Assembly: GCA_030050125.1 (NCBI GenBank)
Contig: JASIJN010000498.1
Location: forward strand, 1 to 5,521
Reading direction: 5' to 3'
Length of the DNA: 5,521 bases
Source: Streptosporangiaceae bacterium
GTDB taxonomy: Bacteria; Actinomycetota; Actinomycetes; Streptosporangiales; Streptosporangiaceae
The first letter of the stretch is position 1. Each line of letters starts with the position of its first letter. The notes below the pieces were generated by a model that was not told the origin of the DNA, did not search any database, and saw only the letters and a list, made by a program, of their open reading frames with translations. The position numbers were made by a program, and so were the translations under genes. Shown here piece by piece: positions 1-5,470 of this stretch.

Positions 1-50
1 CACCAGCGCCCTGCGCTCCAGCTCGCGGACCACGCGGCGACTGGCGAGCG

Positions 51-517
51 GTGCGGGCAGCCGCCGCGGCTGGTCTCGCCTACATGGCGAGCATCACTGC
101 ACCCTCGTCAGGGGTGACGACAACCTCCTTCAGCACTCCGACCAGCGACGGCCAAGGCGAGATCGAGCTGCGCTGGTACACCACCGCCAGCGCCGCACCG
201 GGACCCGCGGTGGTCTACACCCACGGCGGCGGAATGCTCGCCGGCAGCGTCGACCTCTACGACGAAGTCGTCTCCTGGTACGCCGCCGAAACCGGCGTGC
301 CGTTCCTGTCCGTCGAACTCCGGCTCGCCCCCGAAGCGACCAGCCCGGTAAGCCTGGCCGAAGACGTCTTCAGCGGGCTCACCTGGCTCGCCGGCCACGC
401 CACGGACCTCGGAGTCGACCCGTCCCGCATCGCCGTCATGGCGGCGGCGGCCCGACCGCCGGCGCCGCGATCCTGGCCCGTGACCGCGAAGTGCCGGTGG
501 CCAAGCAGATCTGCTAG
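51..517 (+). pseudogene. Alpha/beta hydrolase (HSL/esterase-like), frameshifted and truncated remnant
   Basis: This is the remnant of a cytoplasmic alpha/beta hydrolase of the hormone-sensitive-lipase-like esterase group. The frame reads IELRWYTT, then VVYTHGGGMLAGS, where HGGG (bases 222-233) is the family's oxyanion-hole motif. SVELRLAPE and LGVDPSRIAVM follow, which normally lead straight into the GDSAGG nucleophile elbow. Here the frame breaks at that point. After ATG (438-440) two extra bases (gc) precede codons reading GGGPTAGAAILARD and VPVAKQIC, then TAG at 515-517. This fits a loss of about 10 bases that removed the catalytic Ser. Intact relatives continue about 100 more residues with the catalytic Asp and His, and these are absent. 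Without the shift, the original frame runs as nonsense to 596. The start is uncertain: GTG at 51 or ATG at 84, neither with a clear Shine-Dalgarno, and the frame is open back to base 3. A sequencing error could explain the shift but not the missing C-terminus. Confidence 0.75.
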
Positions 518-553
518 CGGCCACGAAAAAATACGGGTGTGCGGTCAGTTAGC

Positions 554-623
554 TCCAGGTTCGCGGTCATCGTTTCTCCAGTCCTGCGGCCATTGAAGGT
601 CCAGGTTGCTGGCCATGTTCTCT
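554..623 (+). repeat. Imperfect direct repeat pair, offset 46 bp (putative transposase-binding repeats)
   Basis: TCCAGGTT occurs at 554-561 and again at 600-607. The following 16 bases are also related in both copies, 10 of 16 matching: a GG(T/C)CAT core and a closing TCT. Together the two copies share about 18 of 24 positions. Their place at the start of an IS21-like remnant fits the repeated end sequences of that family, but binding by a transposase is inference. Confidence 0.5.
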
Positions 624-652
624 GCCGGTGTCCGGCGTGTCGTGATGCTGGT

Positions 653-714
653 GGTCCCTCCGGTGTGGATGGGTTCGAGGTGATTCGCCTTACCCATCAG
701 TGTCCGGAGGGACC
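653..714. repeat. Nested inverted repeat covering the IstA ribosome-binding site
   Basis: GGTCCCTCCGG (653-663) is perfectly complementary to CCGGAGGGACC (704-714). Inside it GATGGGT (668-674) pairs with ACCCATC (692-698), and AGG (678-680) can pair with CCT (688-690). The outer right arm contains the GGAGG (706-710) serving the GTG start at 716. In RNA the whole would fold as a long stem interrupted by small loops and would hide the Shine-Dalgarno. It may act as a translation brake for the transposase or as part of the IS end. Confidence 0.6.
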
Positions 715-715
715 T

Positions 716-958
716 GTGACCAAGTCTGGCAGGGAGATCATGGAGATTTTCGAGGCGTTTGACCTTACGGGGACGGCCTGGTCGGCGGCGCAGCTGGCCG
801 GGTGTGACGCGAAGACGGTCGCCCGGTATGTGGCGGTCCGGGAGGCGGGCGGCGACCCGCTGGTGAAAGCGGCGCGGCCCGCTGAGGCGCTGCCCAGGCG
901 GGCCCGCCCCATTACTCATCACGGCGGAGATGAACCGGACAGCCTTCTGCCTGGTTAG
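716..958 (+). pseudogene. istA: IS21-family transposase IstA, N-terminal fragment
   Basis: The GTG at 716 is preceded by GGAGG with 5-nt spacing, so it is preferred over the upstream in-frame GTG at 539. The first 55 or so residues (EIMEIFEAFDLTGTAWSAAQ, then AGCDAKTVARYV and REAGGDP) match the N-terminal helix-turn-helix region of actinobacterial IS21 transposases, which bind the element's ends. IstA proteins are usually 400-500 residues with a DDE integrase core. Here similarity ends around residue 55 (base 880), and the frame continues only as arginine/proline-rich sequence to TAG at 956-958. The catalytic core and the partner istB are missing, so the fragment cannot transpose. Recognition is from memory of the family, not from a search. 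Confidence 0.6.
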
Positions 959-1202
959 CCGGGGGGATGGCAGGCCGTCGCCCAAGACTAGGGCGAAGGC
1001 AGGTTTGCCGGCCGGCTTTGCGGTCGGCGCGATGCCCGGCAACGGCGACCCCGGCGCTGAACAGGGCTGAGGCACCGGAGAGCAGGCCCGTCATCGCGCC
1101 TGTTGGGTCGACTGCGCCGATTGCTACTGCTGCCGTCGCCGTGATCCCCACGGCTGCCGGTGCCGTGCAAAATCGGCCAATGCCTGGCAGTGCCATTTTG
1201 GG
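881..1202. other. Junction region between IS remnant and regulator gene
   Basis: This 322-base stretch lies between the end of IstA similarity and the stop codon of the large regulator. It holds a 12-bp perfect palindrome, GGCGGGCCCGCC (897-908), close to the IS break, and one plausible minus-strand small ORF (912-1196, listed separately). I see no right IS end, tRNA, or stem followed by a T run that would terminate the regulator's transcript. Confidence 0.4.
912..1196 (-). CDS. Small hydrophobic protein of unknown function, directly downstream of the regulator
   Basis: This 94-aa ORF starts with ATG 6 nt after the TGA of the regulator on the same strand, so it could be cotranscribed and translationally coupled. 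There is no good Shine-Dalgarno of its own, since the nearest GAGG is about 20 nt upstream. Residues 11-35 and 37-55 are Ala/Gly/Val/Ile-rich and could form two membrane segments; the stretch after RADRKAGRQ is basic and soluble. Third positions are GC-rich mainly between residues 33 and 60, which supports coding there. The last 20 or so residues run towards the IS break and may not be original, so the C-terminus could be a deletion fusion. I do not recognise a family. Its position recalls afsS behind afsR in S. coelicolor, but I see no resemblance to AfsS. It may not be a real gene. Confidence 0.4.
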   Translation of the reverse strand: MALPGIGRFCTAPAAVGITATAAVAIGAVDPTGAMTGLLSGASALFSAGVAVAGHRADRKAGRQTCLRPSLGRRPAIPPANQAEGCPVHLRRDE

Positions 1203-4200
1203 TCAGTGTTGTGCTTTCGCCTCTTGGTTTGTGAGCCGGGACCGGACCTGGTCTGCCTCGAGGGCACCGAGCTGCGTGTACAGGGCCAGTGCCTGCTGCC
1301 AGTGGTGGCGGGCTTGTTCCGCCTGGCCGACGACGTGGTGGTTGTCGGCGAGGTCACGATGCGCGGCTGCCTGGAGGTAGGTGTTGCCGGTGTCCGCTGC
1401 CAGCTGGAGCGCTGTCGCTAGTTCGGCGCGGGCGGCGTCGGGCTGGCCGGCTTGGCGCAGGCCCTCGGCCAGGCTGCGCAGCGTTATGATCTCGCCGTGC
1501 AGGTCGCCGTTGTGCCGGTACAGCGCCAGTGCCTGTGAGAGGTGGCCGACCGCCTGCTGGTAATCGCCCTGGCGCAGGCTGACCTCGCCGAGGCTGTGTA
1601 GTCCGTCGGCGACGCCGGCTGGATGATTGATGCGGCGGCTGGTGGTCAGAGCCTGCTGGTAATAGGCGGCAGCTTGGGCGAGTTGCCCGCCGCGAAGGCT
1701 CAGATCGCCCATGCGCGACACCGCTTCGGTCTCGCTGAGCTGGTCCTTCTCGGCACGGAACACCAGCATGGCGCATCGGAGGTGCTCAGCTGCCTGGTCG
1801 AGGGAGCCTAGCTCGGTCTCGGTGGCGGCGAGATCTCCCAGCGCGCGCGCCGCGCCGAGGCTGTCTTGAGTGTCCTGGTACGCCGTGATGGCCTGGCGGT
1901 AGTAGCCAGCCGCTGACCCGAAGCTGTGCAGCTGATGCTCGGTGATGCCGAGATTGTGCAGGGCCCTGCCCTGGCCAGCGCGATCGCTGCAGCGGCGGTA
2001 GCCTTCCAGCGCGACCTGGTAGTGCCGGGCGGCCTCGCGGTGCTGGCCTTTCATGACGGCGATGCCGCCCAGGCCGTTCAGCGCCCCGGCTTCTGCGGCC
2101 AGGTCACCACACAAGCGGGCGGCGGCCAGCGCGTTGCGGTAGATCGTTTGCGCCTCGGGCAGGTGGCCGCTCGATATCAGGTAGCGGAACAGCGTGGCGG
2201 CCAGGTTGGTGGCGTGCCGGGGCCAGCCGCGGCCAGCGCAGTGGGCGGCCGCGGCAGCCAGGTTCGCCTGCTCGGTGTCCAGCCACGCTCGGGCGTGTGC
2301 CTCGCCGGGCATGGCCGGGCCAGCGGCAGCGGATTCCGCGACGCGCGGCCGCCGGTTGGCCTCGGCCGGGTACAGGATGTCCATGGCCGCCGCCGCTGTA
2401 GCCAGGTAGTAGTCGAACAGCCGGGTCAGCGCCTGCTCACACTGGCCGTCGCTGTCGCGGGCGGCGGCCAGCTCGCGCGCGTACGCGCGCAGCAGGTCGT
2501 GCATGCCATACCGGCCAGAACCGGCGGCCTGGACCAAGCTAGCCCGGTGCAGCCGGACCAGCACCCGGCGGGCCTGCCCGGTGCTGGTCCCGGTCAGCGC
2601 CGCGGCCGCGTCCACGTCGAGGTCACCGCCGGGATGCAGGGCGATCAGCTCGAACGCCCCGGCCACCTCCTCGGGCAGCTGCCTGCAGGACCAGGAGAAC
2701 ACCGCCCGTACATTGGCGCGGTCCTCGCCGGCATCCAGGCCGTCCAGCCGGCTCGCTTCGAACTCGGCCACCAGCTCGGCCAGCGGCACCTTTGGGCGGG
2801 CGGCGGCCAGCTCGGCGGCGATCCGCAGCGCCAGCGGCAGCCGGGCGCACAACCCGGCCAGCGCCACCATAGCCTCGGGCTCTTGATCGGCGCGCGGCCC
2901 GATCAGCGACCGCAGCAGCGCGACGGCGTCCGCTTGCGTGAGGACATCCAGGTCCAGCCGCCGGGCGCCGTCGGTGGCCACCAGCCCGGTCAGCGCGTCC
3001 CGGCTGGTCACCACCGCGACGCAGCCCGGGTCGCCGGGCAGCAGCGGCCGTACCTGCTCTGCGTCACGGGTGTTGTCCAGCAGCACTAGCATCCGTCGGC
3101 CGGCCAGCCTGCTGCGGTACAGCCGGGCACGTTCCCCGGTCTCGTCGGGAATCTCCTGCCCCGGCACGCCCAGCGACCGAAGAAAACCAGCCAGCGCATC
3201 CGCCGTTGTCACCGGCTGATCCGGGTCATAGCCCTGCAGGTTCACATACAACTGCCCGTCCGGGAACCGCGGCGCGACCAGGTGCGCCCACTGCACCGCC
3301 AGCGCCGTCTTGCCGACCCCTGCCATGCCGCCGATCGCCGAGATCACCACGGCCGGTGCCCGAACGTCAGGCTGCCTGTCAAGTAGCGCAGTCAACGCGG
3401 CCAGCTCAGCGCCGCGGCCGGTGAAGCATCCAACCGCCGCCGGCAGCTGCTGGGGCACCGCCGCCGGCTGGGTGTCGGCGGGTCGGACCGGACCCGCTGC
3501 GGCGGCTGAATCCGTATTAGGGGCAAGGATCTGCCGGTGCGCCTGCCGCAGCCCGGGCCCCGGCTCAGCGCCCAGTTCGTTGATCAGGATCCGCCGGGCC
3601 GCCTGGTAGGCGGCTAGCGCGTCCCCCTGGCGCCCGCACCGCTGCAGCGCCAGCATCAGCAGCGCGTGCAGGTGCTCGCGCAGCGGGTGCGCGGCGGTGA
3701 GCCGGTGCAACTCGACGATCGCTTCGGCATGGTGGCCCAGCTGCACCTCCGCCTCCAGGCGGGTTTCCCACGCTTGCAGGCGGATCTCCGACAGGTACGG
3801 CACTGCCCGCTGCCTCAGCAGCTCCGAGCCGACATCGGCGAGCGGCTCACCTCGCCACAGCAGCAGCGCCGCCGCCGCCTGTGCCGAAGCCTGCTCCCAC
3901 CTGCGGTCGCGGGCAGCCGCCTGCGCGCGGGCCAGCGAGGTCTGGAACCGGGACACGTCCAGCTCACCGGCCTCCAGGCGGATCACGTAACCGCCAGGCC
4001 GGGTGGCAATCCGGGTCCGGCCGGCCTCGCCAAGCGCCTGCCGCAGGCGCCTGACGTGGTTTTGCACGCTCACCCGGGCCGACGGCGGCGGCTCGGCTGC
4101 CCACAGCACCTCGGTCAGCTGATCGACGGTCACCAGTTCGCCGGCCGCCAGTAGCAGCGCGGCCAGCACCGCCCGCGGCTTGCCACCCGAAACCGACACG

Positions 4201-4262
4201 GTCAGCCCATCGCGGCGCACCACCAGTGGGCCGAGCAGGCAAAACTCTAAGCCGACCGCCAT
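1203..4262 (-). CDS. AfsR-like SARP transcriptional regulator with NB-ARC and TPR domains
   Basis: This is a pathway or global activator of the AfsR type, predicted cytoplasmic, about 1019 aa (S. coelicolor AfsR is of similar size). Residues 6-97 form an OmpR-like winged helix (LEFCLLGPLVV to RPGGYVI). Residues 100-245 form the bacterial transcriptional activator domain (ELDVSRF to LGAEPGPGLR). A Pro/Ala linker leads to CFTGR (279-283) and an NB-ARC ATPase with Walker A GGMAGVGKT (311-319), LVLLDN (392-397), VTSRD (418-422), GLCARLPLAL (470-479) and MHD (587-589). Residues about 685-1000 hold eight TPR units with a strict 40-residue period, the likely sensor and oligomerisation part. Known relatives bind ATP and activate promoters at heptamer repeats. 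The ATG at 4262 is chosen because GAGG lies 6 nt upstream and MAVGLEFCLLGPL is the normal SARP beginning; a TTG at 4295 would add 11 residues. Codon 5 is TTA, hinting at bldA control. The family is certain, the target pathway unknown. Confidence 0.93.
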   Translation of the reverse strand: MAVGLEFCLLGPLVVRRDGLTVSVSGGKPRAVLAALLLAAGELVTVDQLTEVLWAAEPPPSARVSVQNHVRRLRQALGEAGRTRIATRPGGYVIRLEAGELDVSRFQTSLARAQAAARDRRWEQASAQAAAALLLWRGEPLADVGSELLRQRAVPYLSEIRLQAWETRLEAEVQLGHHAEAIVELHRLTAAHPLREHLHALLMLALQRCGRQGDALAAYQAARRILINELGAEPGPGLRQAHRQILAPNTDSAAAAGPVRPADTQPAAVPQQLPAAVGCFTGRGAELAALTALLDRQPDVRAPAVVISAIGGMAGVGKTALAVQWAHLVAPRFPDGQLYVNLQGYDPDQPVTTADALAGFLRSLGVPGQEIPDETGERARLYRSRLAGRRMLVLLDNTRDAEQVRPLLPGDPGCVAVVTSRDALTGLVATDGARRLDLDVLTQADAVALLRSLIGPRADQEPEAMVALAGLCARLPLALRIAAELAAARPKVPLAELVAEFEASRLDGLDAGEDRANVRAVFSWSCRQLPEEVAGAFELIALHPGGDLDVDAAAALTGTSTGQARRVLVRLHRASLVQAAGSGRYGMHDLLRAYARELAAARDSDGQCEQALTRLFDYYLATAAAAMDILYPAEANRRPRVAESAAAGPAMPGEAHARAWLDTEQANLAAAAAHCAGRGWPRHATNLAATLFRYLISSGHLPEAQTIYRNALAAARLCGDLAAEAGALNGLGGIAVMKGQHREAARHYQVALEGYRRCSDRAGQGRALHNLGITEHQLHSFGSAAGYYRQAITAYQDTQDSLGAARALGDLAATETELGSLDQAAEHLRCAMLVFRAEKDQLSETEAVSRMGDLSLRGGQLAQAAAYYQQALTTSRRINHPAGVADGLHSLGEVSLRQGDYQQAVGHLSQALALYRHNGDLHGEIITLRSLAEGLRQAGQPDAARAELATALQLAADTGNTYLQAAAHRDLADNHHVVGQAEQARHHWQQALALYTQLGALEADQVRSRLTNQEAKAQH

Positions 4263-4268
4263 CGGATG

Positions 4269-4272
4269 CCTC
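4269..4272 (-). promoter_or_regulatory. Ribosome-binding site deciding the regulator start
   Basis: On the minus strand GCGAGG is followed by 6 nt and then ATG (4262-4260). The alternative TTG start at 4295 has only GGCGG one base before it, which is too close. This favours the ATG. Confidence 0.6.
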
Positions 4273-4308
4273 GCCAGGCCAGCGCCAACAATCAACCGCC
4301 ATTGTTGC

Positions 4309-4337
4309 TAGCGGAATGCTAACGGCCTGTTAACGGC
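4309..4337. promoter_or_regulatory. Putative SARP operator: three heptamers at 11-bp spacing
   Basis: TAGCGGA (4309-4315), TAACGGC (4320-4326) and TAACGGC (4331-4337) start exactly 11 bp apart; the last two are identical and the first matches at 5 of 7 positions. SARP regulators are known to bind heptameric direct repeats with 11-bp spacing, one helical turn, near the -35 region. The site lies 47 bp in front of a SARP gene, so autoregulation or control of the divergent gene is a natural inference. Which promoter it serves cannot be decided by reading. Confidence 0.5.
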
Positions 4338-4345
4338 GCGGGCAA
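4316..4345 (-). promoter_or_regulatory. Candidate promoter of the regulator gene
   Basis: On the minus strand TTGCCC (4345-4340) and TAGCAT (4321-4316) lie 18 bp apart, resembling -35 and -10 boxes (actinobacterial -10 is TAnnnT). This would put the transcript start near 4309 and give a leader of about 47 nt. Two of the heptamers fall in the spacer and at the -10, so a bound SARP would touch this promoter directly. Confidence 0.35.
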
Positions 4346-4463
4346 CAATCAGGGAGATCTCGCCGAACCAGGCAGATGAGCAGCACCGGAACACACTGGC
4401 CATCCAACCCAGCGGCGCGGCTAGACGTGCGCGGTCCAGCCAGTCGGCGTAAGCACCCTGACC

Positions 4464-4492
4464 TTGTTACACCAACGGCCCCGCCCTGACAT
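4464..4492 (+). promoter_or_regulatory. Weak candidate promoter for the secreted-protein gene
   Basis: TTGTTA (4464-4469) and TGACAT (4487-4492) are 17 bp apart in the right direction and would give a leader of about 125 nt. The -10 match is poor, so this is only the best-looking candidate in the region. Confidence 0.2.
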
Positions 4493-4609
4493 ACAGCGGA
4501 CCCGCGAATACCGCGCCTGCTATCCGCTCAGCTGTGGTCATCGTCGGCCGCGCCGTGACCTGTTTTGCCCTGGGAGAACGACGAGGGCCGCAATTACCTG
4601 GACCGGCCC

Positions 4610-4616
4610 GGAGGGG
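4610..4616 (+). promoter_or_regulatory. Ribosome-binding site before three consecutive ATG codons
   Basis: GGAGGGG directly abuts ATG ATG ATG (4617, 4620, 4623). Measured from GGAGG (4610-4614) the spacings are 2, 5 and 8 nt, so the first ATG is too close and the second or third is the likely start. Confidence 0.7.
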
Positions 4617-4622
4617 ATGATG

Positions 4623-5393
4623 ATGTCTAAGAGGCGCAAGGTTTATCTCGCTGCAGCGGCGCTGATCGTGACGGCGGTTGTCCCGGTCACCCTGCTATCC
4701 ACCTGGTCCGCCGGAGCGTCCACCGCCGCCTGCGGGAGCCCGTGCACCAGCCCCTCTAGCGAGTCGCTGGGCTCCGGTGAGGCGCTGACGGTGTCGGGGT
4801 CGAGCGTGGTCATGGCGACGGCCAGTACCAGCGACTCCACCCAGGACTGGACTACCGAGGCGGAGGGCACCGTCGCGAACGCGGTCTCGGCAGGGGTGGT
4901 GTCCGCCAGGCTGGACATGCAATACAGCACCGATACGCTGGTGGAGTTCCAGTACGCACCTGACGGGGATCCCTCGGACAAGTGCCTGGGGAACACCGCC
5001 TCCGATGCTGTACCCATAGGCGACACCCCGGTCTGGTATGCGCCGACCTTAACGGTCGTGCTGGGGCCGTGCGGGATCACGGCCCAGAGCCTGTGGATCA
5101 TTGATCAGGACACCCTGGTGAACAGCTCGAACGGCTACACCGACCTGATCAACGCTGGGTACGCGACCAGTTACACCTACGACACGCCGGTTGCGGCGAA
5201 TGATTTCACCAGTCCGTTCGCTGAGCCGGAGGTGCTGACGGTCGGCAGCGCCAGCGGCAGCGGCGGCAGCGACGATGTGGTGCTCGCGCCGTTGAGTGAG
5301 ATCGGCGGCGTTGTGTCCGCGGCGCAGATGTGGACGGCCTTTACGGCGGCGGATCAGTCCGCGCTGCGGGCGCAGATCGACAAGTCCCGGTGA
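4623..5393 (+). CDS. Secreted protein of unknown family with N-terminal signal peptide
   Basis: This 256-aa protein is predicted to be exported. Residues 1-8 (MSKRRKVY) are basic, 9-25 form a hydrophobic core, and STWSAGASTA (26-35) offers A-x-A cleavage sites. The mature part is Ser/Thr/Ala-rich and acidic, with four Cys (37, 41, 121, 150) that could form two disulfides outside the cell. Stretches such as SARLDMQYSTDTLVEFQYAP, PTLTVVLGPCGITAQSLWII and NAGYATSYTYD look like alternating beta strands. A GSASGSGGSDD linker (208-218) leads to a C-terminal helix (232-253). I recognise no catalytic motif or named domain. Cys37 follows TAA, not a proper lipobox, so a lipoprotein is unlikely. The start is set by the Shine-Dalgarno spacing; 4620 and 4617 are alternatives. 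The gene is divergent from the regulator, which may control it. It has a TTA codon at Leu143 (5049-5051). The next gene starts 77 bp downstream on the same strand, so an operon is possible. Confidence 0.85.
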   Translation: MSKRRKVYLAAAALIVTAVVPVTLLSTWSAGASTAACGSPCTSPSSESLGSGEALTVSGSSVVMATASTSDSTQDWTTEAEGTVANAVSAGVVSARLDMQYSTDTLVEFQYAPDGDPSDKCLGNTASDAVPIGDTPVWYAPTLTVVLGPCGITAQSLWIIDQDTLVNSSNGYTDLINAGYATSYTYDTPVAANDFTSPFAEPEVLTVGSASGSGGSDDVVLAPLSEIGGVVSAAQMWTAFTAADQSALRAQIDKSR

Positions 5394-5429
5394 GCGTCCG
5401 GCCCGGGCGTGTCCTGGAGATCGGTGTTC

Positions 5430-5446
5430 GGGCGGTGTGCCCGCCC
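5430..5446 (+). other. Short GC hairpin between secreted-protein gene and next gene
   Basis: GGGCGG (5430-5435) can pair with CCGCCC (5441-5446) across a 5-nt loop; an alternative stem CGGGC/GCCCG (5429-5433 with 5439-5443) overlaps it. No T run follows, so it is not a classical terminator. It may only slow or partly stop read-through into the next gene. Confidence 0.25.
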
Positions 5447-5459
5447 CCCGGTACCCGGC

Positions 5460-5464
5460 GGAGG
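5460..5464 (+). promoter_or_regulatory. Ribosome-binding site of the gene running off the right edge
   Basis: GGAGG is followed by 6 nt (taagtg) and then ATG at 5471, an ideal spacing that supports a real start here. Confidence 0.65.
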
Positions 5465-5470
5465 TAAGTG

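Larger units (their letters stand above)
538..880 (+). mobile_element. Remnant of the left end of an IS21-type insertion sequence
   Basis: Three things point to an IS21-family left end. The first is a TGT-starting sequence (TGTGCGGTCAG at 538-548) just after hydrolase similarity stops. The second is a pair of imperfect direct repeats behind it, as IS21 elements carry several transposase-binding repeats near their ends. The third is an IstA-like N-terminus starting at 716. The element is not intact: IstA similarity stops near 880, and no IstB ATPase gene or right end is seen. The exact left boundary (anywhere from 510 to 538) and the right break are inferred. No target-site duplication can be shown because the right end is missing. 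Confidence 0.5.
4301..4349. repeat. Perfect 8-bp inverted repeat bracketing the heptamers
   Basis: ATTGTTGC (4301-4308) and GCAACAAT (4342-4349) are exact reverse complements with 33 bp between them, and they enclose all three heptamers. A further AACAAT at 4287-4292 faces ATTGTT at 4301-4306. The AT-rich motif stands out in this GC-rich sequence and may be an operator for a second regulator or for looping. Confidence 0.5.
4263..4622. other. Divergent intergenic regulatory region
   Basis: This region of about 360 bases separates the minus-strand regulator from the plus-strand secreted-protein gene. Its regulator-proximal part (4287-4350) is dense in repeats: three heptamers at 11-bp spacing, a perfect 8-bp inverted repeat, and AACAATCA as a direct repeat at 4287-4294 and 4344-4351. 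An 8-bp palindrome GAGATCTC lies at 4354-4361. The part from 4362 to 4600 shows no clear gene. The frame of the secreted protein is open upstream to 4464, but without start-site support. Confidence 0.6.

Noticed and set aside
108..524. Minus-strand open frame opposite the hydrolase remnant
   Set aside because: It is Arg/Gly-rich noise without a recognisable domain, while the plus strand shows clear hydrolase motifs.
897..908. 12-bp palindrome GGCGGGCCCGCC as an IS end or terminator
   Set aside because: It has no loop and no T run, such GC palindromes are common by chance in this base composition, and no matching copy is seen at the other IS end.
967..1380. Plus-strand open frame running into the regulator gene
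   Set aside because: It overlaps the 3' end of the regulator in antisense, has Arg/Ala/Ser-rich composition and no Shine-Dalgarno.
1926..3089. 387-codon open frame on the plus strand inside the regulator gene
   Set aside because: It is antisense to the coherent NB-ARC and TPR domains, is low-complexity Gly/Gln/Arg/Val-rich, and is the expected by-product of a GC-rich gene on the other strand.
4263..4295. TTG start at 4295 giving an 11-residue longer regulator
   Set aside because: Its ribosome-binding site is badly spaced, the extra residues do not belong to the SARP fold, and the ATG at 4262 has a well-spaced GAGG and a typical SARP beginning.
4464..4622. N-terminal extension of the secreted protein back to 4464
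   Set aside because: It would bury the signal peptide 50 residues inside the protein, has Arg/Pro-rich noise composition, and ignores the strong GGAGGGG at 4610-4616.
4728..4736. Lipoprotein attachment site at Cys37 of the secreted protein
   Set aside because: The residues before Cys are T-A-A rather than a hydrophobic lipobox, and A-x-A sites for ordinary signal peptidase lie beside it.
5429..5446. Rho-independent terminator after the secreted-protein gene
   Set aside because: The stem is only 5-6 bp and is followed by C and G rather than a T run.
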